The notes beneath the pieces were generated by a model, which searched no databases, was not told where the DNA came from, and saw only the letters and a list, made by a program, of their open reading frames with translations. Below, one piece after another: positions 20,451 through 30,237 of a stretch of 64,000 nt of DNA. How positions within the stretch are numbered: position 1 is the stretch's first letter; the number at the start of each line of letters is the position of its first letter. Source of the stretch: Lentinula raphanica. Lineage: Eukaryota; Basidiomycota; Agaricomycetes; Agaricales; Omphalotaceae. The position numbers were made by a program, and so were the translations under genes. The stretch spans positions 2,011,438 through 2,075,437 of the forward strand of contig JANVFP010000003.1 in assembly GCA_027919835.1 (NCBI GenBank), written 5' to 3'.

Positions 20451-23438
20451 CAGTCATCCACCACCATTTGGGACAACCAAAATTCTCAGCGCTGAAATGA
20501 CATGTTCTCCTTTCCTTTTCACTGTTTTGACTAGCTGGGCATGTAATTGATAATGAATATATTCTTTCTGTGTCGCTACATGAGATATCCATTGAGGGAT
20601 GGACATGCCATAGGTTGATCAGTCGAAAATCTTGTTATCACACGAGAACCAACATTTGGGACGTGACATATCACGCTGATAAGATCAATAGATATTCCAT
20701 ATCGAGTATTCAATTCAGATGTACAGCCTCCGTATCAGTCAACAATCAGTCCTCATGTTCATCACCGCTTTCTCCCTCTCCGTCATCATCGTCTTCATCG
20801 TCTTCTTCTGCAACCCTTTTTGGCCGTGGTTTCAATGACTCTGGCTTGAAATCTTCCCGCCACTTTGGCTTACACCATCCAGCTCTTCTCTTCTCTGCTT
20901 TTGCCTTTGCCTTTTCTGCCTCCCACAGTGTCACTGCCTCGTCATATCGCTCCTTCTTCTTTTTATTGCGCTCTTTTATCGCCTCATTCTCTCTTTTCCA
21001 CTCTGCCAATCGTTCTGCGTGTACCTCCCTAGCTTCCCGGCGTTCAACTGCATCCTCAGCAGTTTTCTGTTGGTGTTGTTCGTGCTCTTCACAGAGTTTG
21101 TAAAACTCATCTCCGGTGAATAGCTTTGCCTTGCTATCGCCCATCAATTTCTTTTTTCCCTTGCTCTTCTCCTTATCCTCCTTTGCCTGTAGCTGCTTAT
21201 TGACTTGAACCGCATAGATATTTGATAGAATGACGCCTGCCTGCATTCCCATCATCGCCTCCTTCCGAGCAGCATCTCTGGCCTCTGATTCAATCAACGC
21301 ATCTCGCAACTTCAGTTCCTGGTCCGTTTCTGCTGGGGTCTCTAGCAAGGCACTGTAACGTGAGTTGATCTTCTTTGGAGAGATTCGATGGGCACTGAAT
21401 GAGGGTGGTTTAGATGTGGATTTGATCGGTGTATTATCAACGAGGAATCCTGCCGAGGTTGAACGAAGGTTATCGAGAGAGTGCCGGACAAAAAGAGGTG
21501 TGGATGATGGGACAGATTCGTTATCCACATCTGTGTCGTCGTCTGATATTGTTTCATCCTGATCCCGCTCTGCTTCCTCCATCACAGCAACATAATCAAT
21601 GTAGTCCCGCACCATGTCGGTCATGATACGGACAGGCGTTATCTGACGGATTGGTGCAACAGCTTGGACCGATGTAGTTTGGCTCGGAGCCATCATTTCT
21701 GCAGTGACCACAGACGGATCGAAGGGGATAACGCCCGTTTTCCGAAAGGCAGCCTTGATATTTGCCTCGGTAAGTGTCTCCGTATGAGCTTCCGCATACA
21801 CACTGAGGAAATTTGTCTTGTCAACAGCATGTCCTTCACGCTCCCAGCGATCCCGAGCCTTCATCCAGTTTTTCTTCATCGGAGAGAATATCACAACGTC
21901 AAGACCCTGGTAGACGTGGGTGCTGTGAGACGGGTAGCTGACGATTTCAATCTTGTTCAATCGTGCGTATTCTAGAAATGTTCGCGTGTAGTGTGACACA
22001 TGACCATCGACCAAAAGCAGCCTTCGCCTTCCATTCGCCTTTGTTCGTGTCTCGTTGTCAAAGTGCTCTATCCAAGCCCGGCCAATCTCACCATCTGTAT
22101 ACCCCTTGTTCGAATAGCCGAGTCTGTTCAATATCAGTCAGTACAGTCTGTTATCAATGCTGTAAAGGTACTAACGATGCATTTAAAGGGTTGTTCTGCT
22201 TCCACTTCGCTTGGTATCCTTTCCCCTTGTAGATAACTGCAGGAGCAGTCGACGAGCCATCTCCACAAATCGTCACAATCACAGTGATATTCTCTCGGTC
22301 ACCACTTCTCTGCTGATGCTGTATCTTTTTCTTTGCAGCTCCAATGGCCCGGGTTTTCTGACCAATCCCTTTTTGTAGTCCAGTCTCATCGGTGCCATAT
22401 GTCAACTCTGCCGCAACCACATCATCTCCCCCATTCCCTTCGATAACCTTTCTGAGCAGCTCGAAATAGTGTCGGTGGTTATATGGATTAACAGCGCGCG
22501 CACGGGAGTGGTCTATTGAGTGAGTCCAGTACATCTCGAGCCTATTGTTATGATCTGATACGAAGCGTGTTGTCCAGTTCTTTTCAATGCCTTTCTCGGG
22601 AAAATTCTGAAGATGGCGAGCCCGTGCGATTGCGTCGGCATGTTCCTTGAGTCGTTTGTGATCGAGTGGGAAACCACGCTCTGCATAGTAGATGACCTCC
22701 TTTATCAATACCTCTTCCTCTTCGTTATTCAACCAACGCTGTGCCTCTTTTGCCTGAGCATGACTTCGTCCATCATTCACCCGTCTATGTAATGTTGAAT
22801 CTGAGAGCTTGATTGTCTTCTTTGTGTCCTGGAAACACTGTGCTTCGACTGTTTTGCAGATTTTTTTGAATGAAAATGACTCGCCCATGTTTTTCTTTTC
22901 CTTATACAATGCAATGGCTTGTTGCATGTACTGTTCCTGTAGTGCTGATGCACCCTGCTTCTTCTTGCGGTCGGATTGAGCACGACCAACCATGAGAATA
23001 GAATGAGTTTGTACGAATTCTGCGAGCATCCCAAAACAGTAAAATCTCGGCCACATGGGCCGCTTATCATTTCTCCATTTGTATGCGTGATGTGACAGTA
23101 CTCTTCGCTGCTCCAGTCTTATCCTCGTTCTCTGCACCAGTATCAAATGAGATGCCAGAATTAAAGGTCAAGCCATGTAACTTATGTCCATATCAGTCAA
23201 TGCTACAAATTTAGATGTGGTCTCTGCATAGAATATCGAACGGTAACCCTCATAAATTTCATTCATGTCCCAGAAAGCACATTTTGAGCTACTATACTTG
23301 TATTTCTGATATTATAGCCTATCGGAGCAGCCATACAAACATGCTTGAGCATTACTTCAGAGCTAACAAAGATTTGAGGTCATCCGGTACAAAGATCATT
23401 GCAAAAAATCAGTTGTCCCAAATGATGGTGGATGACTG
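20451..23438. mobile_element. pogo/Tigger-type DNA transposon, TSD TA, apparently complete
   Basis: Inverted ends CAGTCATCCACCACCATTTG (20,451) and CAGTCATCCACCATCATTTG (complement, ending 23,438), followed by GGGACAAC. TA flanks lie at 20,449-20,450 and 23,439-23,440. It carries one gene (minus strand) for a DDE_1 transposase with an open frame. The TA duplication, ends of about 30 bp and a CENP-B-like protein together fit the pogo group of Tc1/mariner. It is the innermost insertion, hence among the youngest here. Confidence 0.88.
20746..22993 (-). CDS. pogo/Tigger-type transposase, 731 aa, one intron
   Basis: Exon 1 is 22,993-22,176 and exon 2 is 22,123-20,746, with a 52-bp intron (GTTAGT...AACAG); the two total 732 codons including the stop. 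The ATG at 22,993 gives MVGRAQSDRKKKQ. Domains in order: a helix-turn-helix (FSFKKICKTVEA ... STLHRRV), a CENP-B-type HTH (NNEEEEVLIKEVIYYAERG ... NWTTRFVSDH), then the DDE_1 catalytic core with TYGTDETGLQKG (first Asp), RRRLLLVDGHVSHYT (second Asp) and QGLDVVIFSPMKKNW (third Asp). The C-terminal third is Lys/Glu-rich and coiled-coil-like, ending in an acidic tail (EEDDEDDDDGEGESGDEHED). The enzyme binds the element's ends in the nucleus and cuts and pastes it into TA sites. I see no stops or frameshifts, so it may be functional. Confidence 0.85.
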
Positions 23439-23440
23439 TA

Positions 23441-24036
23441 ATCTATAAATGTCATATATAAAGTCCTTCATTGAGATATGATAACATATATAACATGTAG
23501 ATATGTAGTTAATATAGCTATATATGTGTTTTGACCAGGTGACAAACTTTTTGATTGTACATGGTTCACGGTGGCAGGTCAAATATGCCATTGAAATAAG
23601 ATCTTGTCAAAGTTGTCAATTGGAGTTGTTGATGCATGTATCTTCTAGATTAAGAAAGTTCTGCAATGCACCTATCTAATTCCCTATTTGAATGATGTTT
23701 TCTTCATTGAATTTAATATCAAAGAGTTGCTACAAAGCTTTGCAAAGACTCTCAAAGATCCTCAAAGATCCTCAAAGATCCTCAAAGCACTTCAAAGCAC
23801 CACAAAGCAGTTTAGTGACCTGGGTAACCTGGGCAGCCTAGGCCATTGAGGCACTTTCAGAGTCTCTAGGAATTAGCCATTTTTTGAGGTGCTCTCAGAT
23901 TAAAGTATATTTCTTTGAGGTTGCCTAAGAAATGCCCATTTTCCTCAGTGCTTTCTAGCTCTTCCAAGCATGTAGGCCCTCTAGAGAGCCTCAAAGATAC
24001 TCACAGTTGCCTAGGCCTAGAGTGTTTTTCCTGATG
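23441..24036. other. Right part of the long CATCAG element, non-coding
   Basis: AT-rich sequence, then the 51-bp motif at 23,531-23,581, then tandem CAAAGATCCT units (23,750-23,790) and the terminal inverted repeat. No genes. Confidence 0.6.
23531..23581 (+). other. 51-bp conserved motif, copy 2
   Basis: TTGACCAGGTGAC ... TTTTTGATTGTACA ... GGTTCACGGTGGCAGGTCA, close to 9,361-9,411. The 3' half is almost unchanged while flanking sequence differs. Confidence 0.6.
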
Positions 24037-24692
24037 TTGTTCAAGAAAGACCAGGCGCTCAAAGCTTCCAGGTCTAGCAGTGATCCAGGACCTGCCGCTG
24101 GTGTTTCTCCCATATCGGGACCAGCTGTACAGGCCCCGTTTCCGATGACTCCTGTGCATCCTGGAGGGTATCCTGGTTCAACAATGATGTATCCACAGTA
24201 TCCCTTGCTGATGCCGCATAGTCCGTATCCAATGCCAGCATATCCTTTCAATCCAATGGTACCTCCTGGTCCTTGGTCCTTCGCAAATGCCTCATCTCAA
24301 GCCTCACCGACTTTGCCACATCACCATGCATCACCGCCGCTGCCACCGTCACACCAGCGCTCATCGCCACCACTTCCGCCGGATGGTTATACGTTGGCCG
24401 AATTCTGTGTGGAGTATGAACTGGATGATGATATTGAAGCTGGTCTGATAAAGTTCGGTTTCAAGCCAGGTGCTCGCCTTACAGATATTACATCTGATGA
24501 CTTTCTTCAAGCTGGGATCAAACCGGTCCAGCGTTCACAGGTTATGAGGGCATATAATAAGTACAAGGCTACTAGAAGCTGATGTCAACAATGATCCTCT
24601 CATTATACCCACTCCTTTTGTTCAGTCGTTCTTTTTAGTTATCAGTCTCAGATACTAGTAGAGCATTTTAATGTCATTTTGCATACACAAAG

Positions 24693-25768
24693 TTATAGAG
24701 CTATGTGATATCCAGAGTGTGCAAACCACTTCTGCGCCTTTTCACTATTGATGCATCCTGTAGACTCATATAATGCTACCTGTGGATCTTCAGCATCGTA
24801 CATGTATTTCCATCTTCTCCGGATTTCAGCCTTCACTGAATGACCAGAAATGAGATATTGATTTGAGCCAGATTGAACATAACTTACAGCAACTAAAGCT
24901 CTCTTCAATCGGATTATAGTCTGGTGAATATGGAGGAAGGAATAAAAGCTTGCACCCATGTTCTTCAACAATTTCTCGAAGAGTTTGTGATTTGTGAATT
25001 GCACAGTTGTCGAGGATTAGGATACTATTGTCCAAAGGGAAAGGATTCATCTTCGGAAGCTGGTGAAGAGAATAAGAATCAAGAACTGGTTAGAGAATCA
25101 AGCTTCGTACCACATCTTCACAGATAAAATTGATGAACTCTAAACCAGTTACTGATCCTGGTACAACCCGGCATGCCTCGTAACCTTGTATACTCAGAGC
25201 CGCAACTAGACTGAACCGTTCTCCACGGACAAAATTTGCAGAAATAGTTGCTCGCTGTCCAGATACAGCCCGTCCATAATGTCGATAAATTGTCCGATCA
25301 TCTTTACTGGTCTCATCTACAAAGACCAGCTGGCTTGCAACATAGTGAGTCGTCACCTGAGCCATCCAATCTGCCCGCTTTTCATCGTCACGCTCAGCAG
25401 CTGCTCACCGTAGTCGCTTGTAGGTAATACCAGCATTCTGGATTATCTGACAGAGCGATGTTTTGGATATTTCAACCTCGTGTGCAAGAGCGAGCCAGTC
25501 TTGTATCTCATCCAGATACATTTCTGGAGCTTCAGCTGCTAACGCAACAAGATCGTGTACCATCTTCGGCTCCAGTTTCGACGGACGGCCTTGGGTGTGG
25601 GTAGATGGAGTTACAACAGATCCACATGATTTGAGATTGTTCATCCATCGGAAGATACTGCGATCAGAGACACCAAGAATGTCTGCTACTTGCATAACAG
25701 AGTAATCGTTGTCAATGAGTTGCACCACTCAAAGCTTGAGGTCAGCACTGATGTGCTTGAAGACCATA
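24693..25768 (-). pseudogene. Tc1/IS630-type (DDE_3) transposase, one in-frame stop
   Basis: The likely start is ATG 25,768 (MVFKHISADLKL), then a TGA at about 25,732 where related sequence would have Arg, then VVQLIDNDYSVMQVADILGV (HTH), SDRSIFRWMNN, TQGRPSKLEPK and PEMYLDEIQDWLAL. The catalytic core is ASQLVFVDETSKDDRTIYRH (first Asp), DNSILILDNCAIHKSQ (second Asp) and FLPPYSPDYNPIEESF (Glu). Two introns (about 25,061-25,110 and 24,842-24,895) lead to VKAEIRRRWKYM, and the frame ends SGYHIAL with TAA at 24,693-24,695. The whole matches IS630/Tc1-type enzymes that use TA sites, consistent with the TA flanks of the element. There is also a frame change near 25,410. Apart from these the core is well kept, so inactivation is recent. 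Confidence 0.75.
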
Positions 25769-26427
25769 TGGGTCAGATGAAGATTGAATAAGAACCATTT
25801 TCAATTTGCTCATATTCAATGGTTGACTCGCTTAGGCTCGCTTACTCTCGCTTACTTCAGTACCTTTTCTTTTGCTTTTATTTTTTGCGCCGGCGAAATA
25901 ACACGCAATGACAAGGTTTTCCGTACACGTTGTAATCTTCAAATGCTAAAAATCACAGGGAACCAAAAATAGCTGCAGTGATGTCCTGATTACCTCAGGC
26001 ACATCAAAATTGCCTAAAAAGGGAATTTATCTAAAAATAGAACTTGATCTTATCAGGTAGCAAAAAATCAGAAAAATTGTTAAAAATACTCAAAAAATTC
26101 AGGGTTGCTTTGTTGGCCCTGAAAATGGAGAAATAAGAAAAATTCACAACAAGTGTCAAAATTTTCATCACTTCAAATTATACCAGAATCATCAGGCATT
26201 ATGTATAGATGACCTATATGCTATTTTTAGCATACCTAGTGCCCTCAAACACTCAGATAGCCTAAATCATTCAATATATTTACTATACTCAATGTTTATT
26301 ACACTTAACATAGTTAACAAGAAAAAGCCTTGTAACAGTAACATGTGTGTTATGCTTAGTAACATACTTAACAATGGAGAAGCCTTGGAACAGTGTTCAT
26401 GTATATTATACTCAACACACTTAACAA

Positions 26428-26507
26428 TGAAAAACACACATGAACACTGAAAAACACACATGAACACTGAAAAACACACATGAACACTGAAAAACACACA
26501 TGAACAT
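26428..26507. repeat. 20-bp tandem repeat, four copies, at the centre of the palindrome
   Basis: TGAAAAACACACATGAACAC repeated four times (last copy one change). It lies exactly between the inverted arms of the large foldback element and would form the loop. Confidence 0.9.
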
Positions 26508-26796
26508 TGTTTCAAGGTTTTTCATTGTTAAGTGTGTTGAGTATAACATACATGAACACTGTTTCAAGGCTTCTCCATTGTTAAGTATGTTACTAAGCAT
26601 AACACACATGTTACTGTTACAAGGTTTTTTCTTGTTAACTATGTTAAGTGTAATAAACATTGAGTATAGTAAATATATTGAATGATTTAGACTATCTGAG
26701 TGTTTGAGGGCACTAGGTATGCTGCAAAAAGGCATATAGATCATCTATACATAATGCCTGATGATTCTGGTATAATTTGAAGTGATGAAAATTTTG

Positions 26797-28017
26797 CCTC
26801 TGCCTTCAGGATAGGTAAGGATGTAGCTACATACCACTACATATATACAAACAATGAGAACATACATGATATGAGGGAGAGGAAGGAGGGTGAAGGAAAA
26901 AGAGGCAGATCAAGGTTAGATCTATGGAGATAAGAGTTAGTACAATGTAGAGGCTTATCAGACATGATCAGAGCGCACTGAGACACCAAAAACCCAAGAT
27001 CTAACAAAGGAATCAACTTCTGCAGTGTCTGATCACCTTAGATCTGTCTGGATGTGCTTTGGTATCTGTTCAGTGTCTTGATGATGAAAAATGCGAAATT
27101 TCATACCAGATTCCTGTATCTGAGACACCTCTGGAAGGCCTGTAGTCTGTACAGATGGAGGAATGTGCTGGATAGTGAAATCAGGGCTCAAATAGAGCAA
27201 GGGGACATGCAGGCAGCCTCACCCAGGTCAGAGATGGTGGGGGAAGGAAAGGAAGAATGGGAGATCAAAAACTGATGGGCAAACTCGCTTTTACAGGCCT
27301 CTGCTCAGACCTCTGGCACCTGTAACAGCCACCATCAGGACCAGATCAACCTCATCATGATATGCCTGATGCATATGAAGATGGGACCATGTGCAGCTAT
27401 CAGCTGATAATCCAAGCGCCCCATAAGCGCTGGAAATGCCCAAAATATATCCAGAGACCCATGTGATGTGTCTAGGCATGGTTCAGAGTGATCTAGAGAC
27501 TCTGGGAGTGAAATAACACTCAAGTCCGCTTTTTATTTTTTGAGTGTGCAACTTAAAATGCAGATTGTGGAAGAACCAGTGAACCAAATGCCTTCAAATC
27601 TGTTCTCATCCCAAAGAGGACATGGAGCGGCACATTTTCACTTAAAACACCTAAGGGATGCATCTAGAACTGCAAGGTGTAGAGCGGAATGTAAATCAAA
27701 AGCTCTATTAGAGCATTCTGAGCACTTTGGTGAAAAAGTGTGCATAACTCCAGACAGAGTGAGTATCATCACTAGGTCATAGTGGACAACTTGTAGGGGC
27801 AATAGAGCTCTGTATGTGTGCACAGTATAGTGGCAAGAGCACTTGAGGATGGCCAGCAATTAAGTGTATTCATGTACACATTAGGTATGATGAAGGTGAA
27901 GACCATCATGTACATACTTGTTGTGATGAATAGTGCACTATAATTGCTGGGAGATGATCTGTGGTTTGCAGAGGCCTGCAGAAAGGCTCCCTACCCTTGG
28001 AATCCGCCTTTATGTTG
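26797..28017 (-). mobile_element. Solo split-direct-repeat (A unit) of the Ngaro-like retrotransposon
   Basis: On the minus strand it begins ACATAAAGGCGGATTCC (28,014) and ends ATCCTGAAGGCAGAGG (26,797), the usual start and end of the element's terminal repeat, with most of the B part missing. No genes. The foldback arm it interrupts reads on across the site (ATTTTG/AACACTTG) with at most 2-3 bp of overlap, so there is no clear target duplication. It resembles a solo LTR in origin: internal recombination or a partial insertion. Confidence 0.7.
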
Positions 28018-28784
28018 AACACTTGTCATGTATTTTTTTTTAATTTTTTGCATTTTCAGGGCCAACAAAGCAACCCTGAATTTTTCAAGTATTTTTAACA
28101 ATTTTTTCTGATTCTTTGCTACCTGATGAGATCAAGTTCTATTTTTAGACAAATTTCCTTTTTAGGCAATTTTGATGTGCCTGAGGTAACCAGGACATCA
28201 CTGCAGCTATTTTTGGTTCCCTGTGATTTTTAGCATTTAAAGATCAATGATATCATATTATGTATTTTTTCATTCAAAAAGGCAAGAATCCAAAAAAGAA
28301 GGTGATGATGTAATGATGTAACCCTAATTTACCTGATTTCATGATTGCTGTAAACGTAGTCACTTTGCAAAGTGCAGCACAACTTCACAAAGTAGATTTA
28401 TTATAATATATCTATTAAATAATAAAAGAACTATTAAATATTAATAAATATAATAAATAGCCGGGTACCCCCCGAAGCCCTACTGGCCTGCCCGAAAGAG
28501 TTTTTTAAGCTTGGAAAGCCACTCCTGTTACTTTGCAAAGCATATATGGAGAATTCTCAGTCTACTTCATGAAGTTCTTACAGCTTCAGCTGGTCCCCTT
28601 GCTGTATTTGAGCCCTGATTTCACTGTCCAGCACATTCCTCCATCTGTACAGACTATAGGCCTTCCAGAGGTGTCTCAGATACAGGAATCTGGTATGAAA
28701 TTTCGCATTTTTTACCATCAAGACACTGAACAGACATCAAAGCACATCCAGACAGATCTAAGGTGATCAGACACTCTAGGAGTT

Positions 28785-29046
28785 CATCAGGAAAAATGTT
28801 TTAGGCTTAGGGCATTTAAAGATACCCCCCATTTCTTAAGCCCTTTGAACAGCCTCAAAGTGCCTAACCAGCTTCAAAGTGCCTAAAGCTCCTGAAAGAT
28901 CCTGAAAGATCCTGAAAGATCCCCAAAGACACCTAGGCAACCTCAAAGAACCTCAAAAACCTAAGCCTCCATAGATTACTTTAAAAGTTCCTAAAATTTG
29001 GGGGGTATCTTTAAATGCTCTAGGGATAAGATACTTTTTCCTGATG
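28785..29046. mobile_element. CATCAG MITE, 262 bp, TSD TT (empty site known)
   Basis: CATCAGGAAAAATGTTTTAG ... ATACTTTTTCCTGATG. TT lies at 28,783-28,784 and 29,047-29,048. Copy F (59,023-59,036) has the uninterrupted AGGAGTTGATTCC. Confidence 0.9.
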
Positions 29047-29389
29047 TTGATTCCTTTGTTAGATCTTGGGTTTTTGGTGTCTCAGTGCGCTCTGATTATG
29101 TCTGATAAGCCTCTACATTGTACTAACCCTTATCTACATAGATCTAACCTTGATCTGCCTGTTTTTCCTTCATCCTCCTACTCTCCCTGAGCACCATCTT
29201 CATCTCAACACTCTGTATGGCTCCCCATCGCTCTGAATCACTAGATCCTCTTGCTATCCATGCCTCTACACCCTCCATGTCCAAATCTAGCCAGATCCAT
29301 GCTGATCAGGCCTCATCTAAGCCCTTCAGACACCTTGATCTTGCTCAGACTCTCCCCAAATCCTCATCCACCAAGATCAGAGCAGATCA

Positions 29390-29612
29390 CATCAGCAAAA
29401 TCACTCTGTCTCTGGAGTCTCCAGAGACACCCCCCAAATCCTAGAGAGATTTCATCACTTTCAGAGTGCTCAGAGAAAGTTTAGCACCCTCAGAGATCTT
29501 CAAAGACATTCAAAGTACTCTCAGAGACTCCAAAGTACTTTTAGTACTCTCAGGCTGCTCAGGATTTGGGGGTGTCTCTAGGGTCTCCAGGGATAGAGTA
29601 ATTTTGCTGATG
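29390..29612. mobile_element. CATCAG MITE, 223 bp, TSD CA (empty site known)
   Basis: CATCAGCAAAATCACTCTG ... TAATTTTGCTGATG; CA at 29,388-29,389 and 29,613-29,614. Copy C (37,338-37,352) shows AGCAGATCAGAGTGC uninterrupted. Confidence 0.92.
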
Positions 29613-30013
29613 CAGAGTGCTTCTGAGGCCTCTAGGCCCCTCAATCCTGCACAAACTCGCCTCAAACCCTTATCTGATCAGATCAGGCCAGATCAGGCCA
29701 GATCAAAGTTGCTCCCTTCCTCTCAAAAGTTCTCTAACATGCCTTCTCACTCTCAGGACACCTCTAGCTCGCTTCCTGAGCGCTCCATGGGCGCTTCTAG
29801 CTCCTCTAAACAGGGTAGAGCTCATGTCCACTTCAGGTCTGTGTCTCCTCATCCCTCTGATGTTCCATCTTCCTCTGCTGCTCCCCACTTGTCACCTCCT
29901 CCCTCCCTTGCTGCCAGGCTTTCTGATGACCCTGAGCAAGCTCTGGAGTTTCAGGCAGTCAGTAAACAAGCCAGGACTCTGCAGGAGGTTGTTGAACAGT
30001 TCAGAAATGAGGA

Positions 30014-30237
30014 CATCAGGAAATTCACACCTGTCTCTGGAGACTCCAGGGACACCCCCCAAATCCTGAGCAGCCTGAGAGTACTAAAAGTGCTTTAGAG
30101 TCTCTGGGCAACTTTGAATATCTCTGAGGATCTCTGAGAGTACCACAATTTCTCTGAAAGAGCTGAAAGTAATAAAAGCTCTCTAGGATTTGGGGGGTGT
30201 CTCTGGTGTCTCTAGAGATAGGGTGAATTTGCTGATG
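30014..30237. mobile_element. CATCAG MITE, 224 bp, TSD GA (empty site known)
   Basis: CATCAGGAAATTCACACCTG ... GTGAATTTGCTGATG; GA at 30,012-30,013 and 30,238-30,239. Copy C shows AATGAGGAGCTCAATGC uninterrupted (37,739-37,755). Confidence 0.92.

Larger units (their letters stand above)
17491..24036. mobile_element. Long CATCAG element, TSD TT, with two nested elements
   Basis: Left end CATCAGGAAAAATGTACTGA at 17,491; right end GTGTTTTTCCTGATG ending 24,036. TT lies at 17,489-17,490 and 24,037-24,038. Inner sequences include ACCCCCCAAATCCTAG and runs of CAAAGATCCTC-type repeats (17,640-17,730; 23,740-23,810). Inside are a foldback element (17,733-20,239) and a pogo element (20,451-23,438). 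With both removed about 1.05 kb remains, including an AT-rich core and the 51-bp motif at 23,531. No transposase of its own. Confidence 0.75.
15763..24582 (+). pseudogene. AT-hook and SAM-like domain gene carried by the Tc1-like element, split by an insertion
   Basis: From ATG 15,763 a low-complexity Pro/Ser/His region runs to about 16,400. A middle region holds two AT-hook motifs (HRRGRPKK, KRPRGRPKK), then TWDEFLILV and GFQSMLGQLKKKLLKGEAY. Introns lie at about 17,031-17,091, 17,164-17,219 and 17,385-17,441, and CDLHPELPCFHFRP and LHFELTRTRRLVWAQAI follow. The exon is cut at 17,490 and resumes at 24,039: TSK-LFKKDQALK is rebuilt exactly when the inserted element and one TT are removed. The C-terminus is Pro-rich, then SAM-like (TLAEFCVEYELDDDIEAGL ... 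AGIKPVQRSQVMRAY). In-frame TGA codons near 16,272 and 17,235 look like decayed CGA. AT hooks bind AT-rich DNA and SAM domains mediate protein contact. The family is common in Agaricomycetes as hypothetical protein; its role is unknown. A transposition partner or cargo is an inference. Confidence 0.65.
15557..25932. mobile_element. Tc1/IS630-like DNA transposon with a second gene, TSD TA
   Basis: The inverted ends begin CAGCGTGTACGGAAAACCTT (left) and CAACGTGTACGGAAAACCTT (right, complement), continue through ATTGCGTGTTATTTCGCCGG and a repeated GCGAGTAAGCGAG-type run, and are flanked by TA (15,555-15,556 and 25,933-25,934). The empty site is visible in the related arms at 12,277-12,300 and 28,230-28,262. 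It holds an AT-hook/SAM gene on + and the transposase on -, placed tail to tail. Without the nested 6.5-kb CATCAG element it would be about 3.8 kb. Confidence 0.8.
15209..28592. mobile_element. Large palindromic foldback element, expanded by nested insertions
   Basis: The left end AAGCTGAAGCTGTAAGAAC (15,209) and right end CAGCTGAAGCTGTAAGAAC (complement, ending 28,592) open two long inverted arms. The left arm is 15,209-15,556 plus 25,933-26,427, and the right arm 26,508-26,796 plus 28,018-28,592. Both share GGGGGGTACCCGGCTAT, CTTTGCAAAGTGACTAC and AAATCACAGGGAACCAAA. The Tc1-like element sits in the left arm and a solo retrotransposon repeat in the right arm. The flanks (AGCAGCAG left, GTCCCCTT right) do not match as a target duplication. 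One end may therefore come from recombination with another copy, such as that at 11,944. No transposase of its own was seen. Confidence 0.65.

Noticed and set aside
20570..21103. Ser-rich protein on the plus strand
   Set aside because: Mirror of the acidic and Lys/Glu-rich tail of the pogo transposase.
24007..24035. Start of the SAM-domain gene within the CATCAG end
   Set aside because: The ATG or Met codons there belong to the inserted element; the exon is the continuation of the gene at 17,490.
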